A DNA stretch of 64,000 nt from Planctomycetota bacterium (lineage in GTDB: Bacteria > Planctomycetota > PLA2 > JAEUHO01). Positions within the stretch are counted from its first letter, which is position 1. Each line of letters opens with the position of its first letter. Both the position numbers and the translations under genes were made by a program. Positions 1 to 8,000 of this stretch are shown piece by piece. The DNA lies in NCBI GenBank assembly GCA_029259775.1, contig JAJDEN010000015.1, forward strand, positions 275,348-339,347. Reading direction: 5' to 3'. The notes beneath the pieces were generated by a model. The model was given only the letters and a program-made list of their open reading frames with translations. It was not told where the DNA came from and ran no database searches.

Positions 1-526
1 GGTTCATGCGCGCCAGCATCACGCCCCGGAGGTCGGGCTTGCCGCGCAGCCGCGCGGCGGCATCCGCGAGGGCGGCGAGGACGGTCGGATCCTTCTCCTT
101 GGCGAGCGCGGCGCGCAGCGGGTCGCTGATCTCGTCTCCGCTGGTGAGCCCGAGGGCGACGGCCGCGCCGCGTCGGACGGCGGGGTTGCGGTCGCCCAGC
201 GCACGGTTGGTCAGGAAGGTCTGGCTCTCGGCGCCCTGCTTGCCCTTCACCATGGCGATCCACGCGCTCACGGCGTGATCATGGAGGTGGATGAAGGGGT
301 CCTTGAAGATCGGGATCAGGGCCCTCGCCGCGTCCACGCCGCCGATCTTGCCGAGCTTGCGCATGGCGCTCTCGCGCCCCTTTTGCTCGAAGGGATCCCG
401 GGCGCCCTTCTCAAGGGCCTTGATCAGGTCCTTGACCTCGCGGTCGATCGCCTCGGCTGGGCCGCCGCAGGCCAGAAACAGGACCACGAGCGAGATCAGG
501 CAGAGGGGGGCGCGGCGGCTGGCCAT
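1..526 (-). CDS. HEAT-repeat exported protein, 3' end cut by window edge
   Basis: 175 codons are visible; the gene runs off the left edge, so its C-terminus is unknown. The N-terminus (MASRRAPLCLISLVVLFLAC) is a signal peptide with a weak lipobox-like Cys at residue 20. After it come helical repeats of HEAT/PBS-lyase type, with phrases such as ALGDRNPAVRRGAAVALG near residues 120-137. HEAT repeats normally serve as protein-binding scaffolds; no catalytic motif is visible and the partner is unknown. The ATG at 524-526 was chosen because it begins the signal peptide. There is no Shine-Dalgarno sequence, but a TAGGAT hexamer ends six bases upstream, consistent with a leaderless transcript. Confidence 0.75.
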   Translation of the reverse strand, partial: MASRRAPLCLISLVVLFLACGGPAEAIDREVKDLIKALEKGARDPFEQKGRESAMRKLGKIGGVDAARALIPIFKDPFIHLHDHAVSAWIAMVKGKQGAESQTFLTNRALGDRNPAVRRGAAVALGLTSGDEISDPLRAALAKEKDPTVLAALADAAARLRGKPDLRGVMLARMN

Positions 527-532
527 GGGGGC

Positions 533-538
533 ATCCTA
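533..538 (-). promoter_or_regulatory. -10-like TAGGAT of a probable leaderless promoter
   Basis: TAGGAT on the minus strand is separated by exactly six bases from the ATG of the HEAT-repeat gene. This would place transcription start at or next to the start codon. No convincing -35 element is visible. Confidence 0.45.
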
Positions 539-643
539 CTCATCGCGCGGGCCGCGCGCTGGTTTCAGGTGGGGGGCAGACGGGGGCTCGCGGTTTCGCC
601 TATCCTGGGCGCCGAAGCAAGGCCCGTTGTCGGGAGAAGAGCC

Positions 644-1117
644 ATGGACATGCGTCGCTGGGTGTTGATCGTCGGAGTCGCAGGACTCCTCCTCGCAAGT
701 ACAGGCTGCATGGCGGACCAGATCGTCTACGTCGATGAGCAGGGCAACGAGCTCGCCGTGGATGATGCCGGCCAGCCGATCCTCCCCGGGGGCGCCCCGG
801 GAGCAGGGCCCTTCAGCGAGACGGAGGAGCCCCCCGTCCTCGCCGTGGACGACGTGACGAACGGTCCTGCGCCGGTCGCGGCGCCCGCACCCGTGCGTGC
901 ACCGCGACCCGTCGCGGTCTCGAAGCCTCTCGCGAAGCGGACCGTAGCGAATCGGCCCACGTCGGACCTGCCGAGCATCGATCCTAGCTGGGACCTGCCG
1001 CCGGCCGGCGGCTCGGATCGTCAGCCCAGCAGCGCGAAGTCCTACACGAGGACGGCGCCCGCGGCCAAGAAGGTCAGCTCCTCGGCGGGCCTCGACCTGC
1101 CGCCTGCCGGCTCCTGA
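644..1117 (+). CDS. Small hypothetical lipoprotein, proline/alanine-rich
   Basis: 157 residues. The start MDMRRWVLIVGVAGLL leads to the lipobox-like ASTGC (Cys at about residue 22), so this is probably a lipoprotein. The mature part is low-complexity, rich in Pro, Ala and Val, and carries a repeated DLPPAG motif near residues 125 and 152. I do not recognise a family. The ATG at 644 follows GGGAGAAGA at a suitable distance and begins the signal peptide; the frame is open further upstream, but that part lies over the divergent HEAT gene and looks non-coding. A hairpin at 1138-1167 probably ends the transcript. Confidence 0.65.
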   Translation: MDMRRWVLIVGVAGLLLASTGCMADQIVYVDEQGNELAVDDAGQPILPGGAPGAGPFSETEEPPVLAVDDVTNGPAPVAAPAPVRAPRPVAVSKPLAKRTVANRPTSDLPSIDPSWDLPPAGGSDRQPSSAKSYTRTAPAAKKVSSSAGLDLPPAGS

Positions 1118-1137
1118 TCCGAAGGTCCTGCCTTCCT

Positions 1138-1167
1138 GGCCGCCCCGCGGTGGTCCCGAGGGCGGCC
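1138..1167 (+). terminator. GC-rich hairpin followed by TTGTTCT
   Basis: GGCCGCCC (1138-1145) pairs perfectly with GGGCGGCC (1160-1167) around a 14-base loop and is followed by TTGTTCT. It is a plausible intrinsic terminator for the small lipoprotein gene, although the T-tract is weak. Confidence 0.4.
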
Positions 1168-1190
1168 TTGTTCTCGCCCCGCGTCCGACG

Positions 1191-2870
1191 ATGATGGAGG
1201 TGGTGCGTACGTCGACCGCCCTCCTCCCGCTCCGCTGGGTCTTCTTGGGATGCCTCGTCTGGTGCGGCGGCGCCTCGTTCGAGCCGGCGCGCAGTGAGGC
1301 GAAGGACGAGCCCAAGGTCGCGCGTCCGTTCGAGCGCGCACCGGACCCCGCGAAACGCCCGGGCCCCGACGCCGACCTCTTCGTCGAAGGGCTCGAGTTG
1401 CAGAAGAAGCGCAAGTGGATGTCGGCACGCAAGCGCTTCTGGAAGCTGATCGACAAGTACCCCGACTCGCCCTACGCCGCCGAGGCCGAGGACCGCTCCG
1501 GTCCGAACGCCTTCCTGGGCTTTCGGGCCATGGGGGACATCGGGCCGTCCGAGCGACGCATCGACGTGGCGCTCATGGGCGACGGCTACCGGATCCAGAA
1601 GCAGGACCGCAACGACAAGCACTGCGAAGGTCAGCTGAAGGTCCTGCTGGGGGAGTCGCTGTACGCGACCTACCGACCGTACTTCAACTTCTGGCAGTTC
1701 AGCCTGGCCAGCGAAGACAAGGGTGTCGATGAACCCGAGGCGCCCGAGCCGGACGAGGAACTGCGCGAACGCCAGCGGCGCCGTGGGCGGAAGAAGAAGG
1801 GGCCCAAGCAGTACAACACCGCGCTCGACTGCAAGGCGGCCGGTCCGCAGGGCCAGGTATGGGCGAATCCCCGGCGTGTGTGGCACTACCTGCAATACCT
1901 CGACGTGCACGACAGCCTCGCCATCGTCTTCGCGCAGATGGGTCGGCTTGGCATGGGCGGCATGGGCATTGCGACCACCGGACCACGCGGCGTGGTGGTG
2001 CATGAGTTCGGGCACGCGTTCCTCGGTCTGCTCGACGAGTACGCCAACAACCCCGGCAAGCCGAGCGGCTTCGTCAACGCGCCGAACGCCACCACGAGCC
2101 CCGACAACCCTCCGTGGAAGCACTTCCTCGACGCCAAGGTCCCGGGCATCGGTGTCTACGAGGGCGGCGCGACGTTCAAGAAGGGCGTGTGGCGGCCGGC
2201 GCCGGGCTGTGCCATGAACAGCGGGGGCGGGTCGCCGTACTGCGCCGTGTGCCGCGAGGCCGGCCTGCTGCGCATCTACGAGCGGGTCTCGCCAATCGAT
2301 CAGGCGTGGCCGCCCGAGGCGACCGTGCAGGTGGAAGCCGGCGCGCCCCTTCCCGCGTTCCGCGTGCTGCCGATGCAGCCGAGCGGTCATCGCCTGAAGG
2401 TGCGCTGGATCCTCGGCGCGGCGGCTCAGTTGACCGAGAGCGCCACCGACGACGACGAGGTGGAGGGCCAGGGCGACGAGGACCTCGATCCGTTCGAGAA
2501 GCGGATGCGTCGCCTGCGACGGCTGCGCGGCGCCAAGGGCACGAAGGGCAAGGCCGGACGGGGCCTGCCGACGCCGATCGGTTTCCGTCCGGGCATCCAG
2601 CGCCGGGCGCGCGGCACCGCCGGGACGCCGCTCCCCAAGGGCACGACGCTCAAGAGCCGCGCCAAGCGCGTGAAGGGTGTCGGTCGCGTCGACATCCCGA
2701 AGCTGCCCTCGGACCTCCCCGTCGGCCGCCATGTGCTCACCGCCATCGTGTGGGACCCGGCGAAGCCCAAGGGTGCCAAGCGTCCGTGGGTGCTCAAGGA
2801 CGATCGCGGTCTGCTGGAGGATCGGCGCGCCTGGATCATCGAGATCGTCGCGTCGTCCGAAGGACGCTAG
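1191..2870 (+). CDS. Peptidase M64 (IgA peptidase) family zinc metalloprotease, exported
   Basis: 559 residues with an N-terminal hydrophobic export signal (residues about 10-30). Residues 61-100 (GLELQKKRKWMSARKRFWKLI) look like a single TPR-like helix pair. The catalytic region has RIDVALMGDGY at 123-133 and the zinc motif HEFGH at 271-275 followed by LLDEY (Glu283), the arrangement of the M64 family. Inserted charged stretches lie at about 176-206 and 425-450. The family includes bacterial IgA-cleaving enzymes, but most members are uncharacterised, so the substrate here is unknown. It probably acts in the periplasm or outside the cell. The ATG at 1191 is chosen; in-frame ATG and GTG codons just downstream are alternatives. 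Confidence 0.85.
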   Translation: MMEVVRTSTALLPLRWVFLGCLVWCGGASFEPARSEAKDEPKVARPFERAPDPAKRPGPDADLFVEGLELQKKRKWMSARKRFWKLIDKYPDSPYAAEAEDRSGPNAFLGFRAMGDIGPSERRIDVALMGDGYRIQKQDRNDKHCEGQLKVLLGESLYATYRPYFNFWQFSLASEDKGVDEPEAPEPDEELRERQRRRGRKKKGPKQYNTALDCKAAGPQGQVWANPRRVWHYLQYLDVHDSLAIVFAQMGRLGMGGMGIATTGPRGVVVHEFGHAFLGLLDEYANNPGKPSGFVNAPNATTSPDNPPWKHFLDAKVPGIGVYEGGATFKKGVWRPAPGCAMNSGGGSPYCAVCREAGLLRIYERVSPIDQAWPPEATVQVEAGAPLPAFRVLPMQPSGHRLKVRWILGAAAQLTESATDDDEVEGQGDEDLDPFEKRMRRLRRLRGAKGTKGKAGRGLPTPIGFRPGIQRRARGTAGTPLPKGTTLKSRAKRVKGVGRVDIPKLPSDLPVGRHVLTAIVWDPAKPKGAKRPWVLKDDRGLLEDRRAWIIEIVASSEGR

Positions 2871-2977
2871 TCGCAATCCCCAGTAGCTGGGCTATCGGCG
2901 CGTCGATGCCATTCGGGCGAAACCAAGGCCCGGGTAGGACCGTCCTATCTCCTGTACGCAACCCACGGAGCTCCGCG

Positions 2978-3631
2978 ATGCGACCCACACGACTGTTCCT
3001 GGCGGCCCTGGCCCTGACGGCCACCGCGCTCCTGACGATCGACGCCGCAACCGCGGACGACGTGCTCAAGGAGCGGAAGTACTACTTCGGCACCCATGAG
3101 GCCCGCACGAACATCACGTTCGTCAGCGAGGCCGACCTGGAGACGATCCATGGCGTGACCAACAAGATCTGGGGCGAGATCACGATCGACAAGACGGGCA
3201 AGAAGGCCAGCGGATCGATCCGCGCCGGGGTCGCTGCGCTCAAGACGGGCATCGACTTGCGTGATGAGCACCTGCGCTCGAGCGACTGGCTGGATGCGAA
3301 GAAATACCCGTGGATCCGCCTCACCCTGGTCACCGCCACCGAGAACAAGGATGGCAAGACGTGGGACATCGCCGCGGACCTCACGATCAAGAAGACGACG
3401 AAGCGCGTAACGGTGAAGGCCAAGGTGCGGGTGATCCCGGACAAGATCGGCAAGGCCCTCGGCGACGGCTCGTGGATGCGCGTGCAGACCTCGTTCGACG
3501 TCAAGCTCTCCGACTATGACATCACGATCCCGGAGAAGATCGGCTCGAAGGTCAGCGAGACGTGGAAGATCGGCATCGACCTCTACGGCACGACCGTGAA
3601 CCCGCACGCCAAGAAGAAGTCCGGCTCCTAA
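2978..3631 (+). CDS. YceI-family lipid-binding-like secreted protein
   Basis: 217 residues with a clear signal peptide (MRPTRLFLAALALTATALL, likely cleaved near ATA-DD). The mature protein has the YceI pattern: an early FVSEADLETIHGVTNKIWGEI strand pair, then IDLRDEHLRSSDWLDAKKYPWIRL near residues 90-112, the conserved 'R..HL....FD...YP.I.F' region. It ends in alternating beta strands. YceI proteins form a lipocalin-like barrel that binds isoprenoid chains in the periplasm; the ligand here is not known. The next gene starts 28 bases downstream and may be in the same operon. Confidence 0.85.
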   Translation: MRPTRLFLAALALTATALLTIDAATADDVLKERKYYFGTHEARTNITFVSEADLETIHGVTNKIWGEITIDKTGKKASGSIRAGVAALKTGIDLRDEHLRSSDWLDAKKYPWIRLTLVTATENKDGKTWDIAADLTIKKTTKRVTVKAKVRVIPDKIGKALGDGSWMRVQTSFDVKLSDYDITIPEKIGSKVSETWKIGIDLYGTTVNPHAKKKSGS

Positions 3632-3659
3632 CCGGGCCGGCGCACGGGAGTAGACCGAG

Positions 3660-4136
3660 ATGACGACCGAGACACACGCTGCGCGGACAGGCTCCAAGGC
3701 CAGCTGGCTGCTTGGCATCGGAACGATCCTCGCGGTCGCACTGTCCGTCTTGGTTTGGCCCGCGTCGTGGGTGCTCGCGGGGCAAGCGCAGAGCCTCCAG
3801 CTGATTGCACCGTTCGATGATGCCACGGTGGGTGTGAACCGCTTCAGCTACGAAGACGAGCCGACGGGCAAGGATGCGGACATCATCGCCATCTACGGCA
3901 CGCGGTTCGGCGAGCCGGAGCAGGTGCTCTTCGTGGATGAGGACAAGGTGATCCGTCCGGTCGAGAAGCCTGAGCTGGCTCTCTTGAAGAAGGGTGCGGA
4001 CGAGAACCCGCTGCAGCTTCAGACGGTGCGCTTCTTCACGCGGGCGACGTCGATCGGCGCCGCGATCGGGGCCATTCTCTTGTTCGGCCTACGCGCATTC
4101 CTGCGTCGGCGGCGCAAGGTCACGACCACGGCCTAG
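3660..4136 (+). CDS. Hypothetical protein with two membrane helices
   Basis: 158 residues, not recognised. Hydrophobic helices lie at about residues 15-38 (WLLGIGTILAVALSVLVW) and 130-148 (SIGAAIGAILLFGLRAFL). They flank a soluble acidic domain of about 90 residues, which topology rules suggest is outside the cytoplasm, and the protein ends in a basic RRRRK tail. The ATG follows GGGAG by nine bases. Its position 28 bases after the YceI gene suggests co-expression and perhaps a role in the same envelope process, which is inference only. Confidence 0.65.
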   Translation: MTTETHAARTGSKASWLLGIGTILAVALSVLVWPASWVLAGQAQSLQLIAPFDDATVGVNRFSYEDEPTGKDADIIAIYGTRFGEPEQVLFVDEDKVIRPVEKPELALLKKGADENPLQLQTVRFFTRATSIGAAIGAILLFGLRAFLRRRRKVTTTA

Positions 4137-4195
4137 CTGTCCATGCTTGGGGGGCGGCAGGCTCGCGAGGCACTGCCTCTTGGGGCGCGCGCCTT

Positions 4196-4525
4196 CTAGC
4201 GGCCGGCGGGCGGCTGGCCGTAGTCGGCCACCGGAGCACCGGCGTCGCCTTCGGCTACCGGGGCCTCCTCGGCGGCGGGGGCGGCCTCGATGACCGGCGG
4301 GGCCTCTTCGACGACGGGCGCGGGGTCGCAAGGCGTGATCTCGACGGCGCACGGGTCGATGTCACACTGGCCGCGCTTGCCCTCGATGAGATCGCACTTC
4401 TTGTAGAGCTCCCAGCCGCAGCAGCGGGCCTCGAAGCTACCGCATTTGTCGCCGCCACACGCGCCGGCACAGCCGACGAGCGTTGCGGTAACGAGGATCA
4501 GGACGATCAGGCTGAGCTTGTACAT
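4196..4525 (-). CDS. Cysteine-rich small lipoprotein
   Basis: 109 residues. MYKLSLIVLILVTATLVGC is a signal peptide with lipobox LVGC. The mature N-terminal half holds about ten cysteines in 55 residues, several in adjacent or near-adjacent pairs, so disulfides or metal binding are possible. The C-terminal half is an Ala/Pro/Glu linker of imperfect repeats of the type EEAP. No family is recognised. The internal ATG at 4523-4525 was preferred over one 39 bases upstream because it begins the signal peptide and is preceded by GGAGAGA. Confidence 0.65.
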   Translation of the reverse strand: MYKLSLIVLILVTATLVGCAGACGGDKCGSFEARCCGWELYKKCDLIEGKRGQCDIDPCAVEITPCDPAPVVEEAPPVIEAAPAAEEAPVAEGDAGAPVADYGQPPAGR

Positions 4526-4665
4526 GCGTCTCTCCGGCGCTGGGCGACGTCCAGCGTGCTTCACCTATGCATTCGGCCTGGGCCGATGTCAACTTGCGAT
4601 GCGTGTTAGCGCAAATGATTTGCCAATGTTTGGGCCGGCGCGGCGGCCCGGGCTGGGCCCGGGGC

Positions 4666-4968
4666 CTAGGCCTGCTCGATCTCGGCGGTCAGCGGAAAGC
4701 CCCGTGGACGGGCGAGGGAGTGGACCTGCTCCACATAGAGCTCGGCCCGCTCGAGGTTGGCGATCGCCACCAGGGCCGAGCCGGTCTCGTGGATCTCCAA
4801 GGCCAGATCCTCCGCCTCGGGCTTCGCCTTGCGAAAGAGGCTCATCAGCAGCCAGATGACGAAGTCGAACGTCGTGACCTCGTCGTTGAGCAGCAGCACC
4901 TTCCACTGCGGCGCCAGGTCGACACGGTCTTCGACATCCGGTTCGACCGTGGTCGTCTCGGTGCCCAT
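4666..4968 (-). CDS. clpS: ATP-dependent Clp protease adaptor ClpS
   Basis: 100 residues, close to the usual ClpS length of about 106. Residues 23-46 (KVLLLNDEVTTFDFVIWL) match the conserved ClpS core 'V.LLNDD.T..EFV...L', which forms the pocket that binds N-degron residues. The end ('E.A..Y...........PL...IE') also fits. ClpS delivers N-degron substrates to ClpAP in the cytoplasm. No clpA or clpP lies in this window. The gene follows the giant VWA-protein gene on the same strand after 67 bases. A TAGAGT hexamer six bases before the ATG points to its own leaderless promoter. Confidence 0.85.
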   Translation of the reverse strand: MGTETTTVEPDVEDRVDLAPQWKVLLLNDEVTTFDFVIWLLMSLFRKAKPEAEDLALEIHETGSALVAIANLERAELYVEQVHSLARPRGFPLTAEIEQA

Positions 4969-4974
4969 CGCCTC

Positions 4975-4980
4975 ACTCTA
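4975..4980 (-). promoter_or_regulatory. -10-like TAGAGT of a probable leaderless promoter for clpS
   Basis: TAGAGT on the minus strand lies exactly six bases before the clpS ATG. GAGG in the gap is too close to the start to act as a normal ribosome binding site. Confidence 0.45.
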
Positions 4981-5035
4981 ACGAATCGGCGCTCGCGGAA
5001 CCTCTCCCGGATCAGCAGGGCTTCACGGCGTTACG

Positions 5036-8000
5036 CTACTGTTTGAGTCCGCGCAGGAGCTCCGAGGCCTGCTTCTGGACGCCGTCGAAGCGGTCTTCCC
5101 AGGTCGTCTTGATGACGTGTTCCAGCGTGGTGCGGGCTTCGTCGGCGTCCCCTGCGCGCAGGAGCGCACGTGCGAGAGAGAGCCAGCCCGTCGGATCCAG
5201 GCGTTCCGTGCGGATCACCTGCCTCCACTGGACGACGGCTTCCTGCCAGCGCTTCTGCGTCTCGCGCGCCGCCGCAAGCGCGCGGTGGCCGGCGGCTTGA
5301 TGCGGCGTCGTCTCGGCGAGCGTGGTGAGGGCGCGTTCCGCGTTGTCCGATTGCCCCGCTGCACGGTAGCGACCTGCCAGCGCGCTGTAGGCCTCGAGGG
5401 CATGCGGCGCGAGACGGATGGAACCGAAGAGCGCATCGATCGCGGCGGGAGCGTCACCGAGCTGGTCGTACGCAGCCACCAGCAGCCTGTGGATCTCGCC
5501 GTCCTCCGGTTGCAACTCGCGAGCCGCGAGCAACTGACGCACGGCGGCTGTCGTGTTCTTGCGCCTCGTGTACGCCTTCGCGAGAGCCTTGCGCAGCACG
5601 GGCGCGTCGAGCCCGGTCTTGGCGACCTCCGCCTCGTAGGTCTCGACATAGGCGTCGAGTTCCTTGGCGGCGGCGAGGGCATCATCCAGCGCCGCGATGG
5701 CCTCGGAGAACTCCCGCCGGTTGCGGACGTTGGCCGACAGGATGCTGGTCGAGGCTGCTTGCACGGCCTCCACGGTCTTGCCCAGGCGCGTACGGGCCTT
5801 GGCCAGCGCGCGGTAGTAGCGCGAGAGTGTCGAGTCGCGGCCGCCCTGGTAGCCCGTGGCCTCCTGCCGGAGCCGGATCGCCTCTTCCATCCACGTCTCG
5901 GCGCGCGCCGGCATCCCGTAGGACGCGGCGGTCTCGCCGAGGCGGGCGGCGACGCCTTCGCCCCAGCGCTTGTCGGCCTTCCAGCGGGCCTCTGTGCCTT
6001 CCAGCGTCGTGCGCACGTCATCGGCGCGCTTCAATCCGTAGAAGACCTCCGCGAGCTTCAAGCGGTAGCCGAGGTTCTGCGCTTGTTCCTTCACGAGGCC
6101 TTCCGCCAGCGGCAGGGCCTTCGTGAAGAGCCGCGCCTGCGTGAGCCAGTAGGCAAGCGTCCAGCGCGTGCTGAGGTCGAGAATGCCGCGAGCGTGGGCG
6201 GACTCGAGGATGCCGATCGCACTCAGGCGCCGACGCAGGCTGTGATACTGGTGGTTGGCGCAGCGCACGTTGATGGCGAGCGAGCGCTCATGCAGCTCGG
6301 CGACGCGCGACGCCGTAGCGGCGAACACGTCGGTCTTGGCCTGCCAGCCCCACTTTGACCCCATGTTCCAGAAGTAGCTGCCTTGGCTGCCGCCGGCGAT
6401 CAGGTTGGATTCCAACTGCTGGACGACGAGCTTCTCGAGGCGCGGCTCCAGCGCTCCGATCGAGCCGGCCTCGTGGCGCCAGCGAGCGAGGTTGTAGATG
6501 GAGCGGTTCCAGACGTCGTAGCCGATGCGATCGAGCCAGCGGGGCTCCACGTCATGACGATCGAGGAGGAAGGCGATGCCGTTCTTCGGGCCCTGCAGGC
6601 GTCGAATCATGCCGGCCACGGTCGTGAAGAGGTTGGTCCCATCGATCGGCACACGCGCCACGATCGCCGGCAGGCGCTCGCGACCGAAGGCCTCGAACAG
6701 GCGTCCGGCCGCGGCCGGTGTCTTGCGCTCCTGGGCGCGGCGATGCAGCTCGCCGTACGTGCCCAGGAGCTCTGACGCGTAGGCCGGTTCGGCGCTCATG
6801 GATTGCTCCATCAGCCGCGCGGCTCCGCGGAACAGGGCCGTGCCCCGACCCAGGCTGACGCTCCCGCCCGTGCGCAGGGCTTCCACGTACTGGTGGTAGA
6901 GCACACGCCGCAGGCCGCGGCGACGCATCGGAAGCTCCCAGCGCTCCATCTCATCCAGGATGTAGCGCTCGGCCGCGGCGTGGCGGCCACGGGACGACAG
7001 CCACCCGACGTAGCGATCGAAGACGCGGACGTCATCCATCGGCACCTGGCCGTCGTTGGCCTGGCGCCGCGCGGCGAGCGCGTCCCCCAGTACCGCCAGG
7101 GCACGCTCGGGATCGCCGTACGCCCAGTGCGTCTGGGCGAGCGCGTCGCTGATGTAGAGCTGCTCCCGGGAGCCGGAGGGCACAGCCTTGCGGAGCTCGA
7201 CCAGCTGGCGCATCTGCTCGCGTCCCACGGCGGCATCCTGCACCTTGCCCAGGCTCCGAAGGAAGCCGGCCATCAGCAAACGTTCGCCGTCCTGCCAGTC
7301 CTCCTGGAAGGCGCGCCGCAGTCCGGCGAGCGCGCGCTCGCCATGGGCCTTGTCGGCCTCGGGCACCTGGCTGGCACGGCCTTCGACGAGCGCCATCGCC
7401 AGGCGCAGGGCGCGCCTGTCCAGAGGACGGCGTGCCGTGTCGATCATCCCGAGCAGGTGCTTGCGGAGTTCGTCGAGCGTGGCTTCCTCGTGGACGTCGC
7501 TCATAAGCTGCGTGATGTGTCCGAGGTAGCCGTAGATGCCTTCCTTCGTGTGGCCTGTGAGCGCCTCGCTCACGCTGGCGAGCACGCGGAACTCCTTCGT
7601 CGCCTTGTAGAGGTTGCGCTGCCGCCACCAGTGGTTGCCCGGGTGCCGCGACTTGCGGAAGAGCGCGTTCATGACGCGCAGGCTCTCCGGATCGAAGTCG
7701 CCCGGCACGCCGCCGCGCCGGCTCTGCATGCGGCTCGTCTGCTGGTAGAGCAGGTTCGAGAGCTGGTACTCGTGCATGTGGTCGTAGCGTGCATCCAGGG
7801 CCTTGCTACGGCGCTCGTCCTGGTTCAGGACCAGGTACCAGTCCGCAAGGATGGCGTAGTCGCCGGCCTGCAGCTCGTCGAGCTTCTGGACCTCTTCGAA
7901 CTGCCCGGTGGCGTCCGCGAGCCGGCCGGTCTCAGCGAAGAGGTAGCCGCGCGCGATCCGCCAGCGGCTCTCGACCTTGGCCGGAACGATCCACGCGTCG

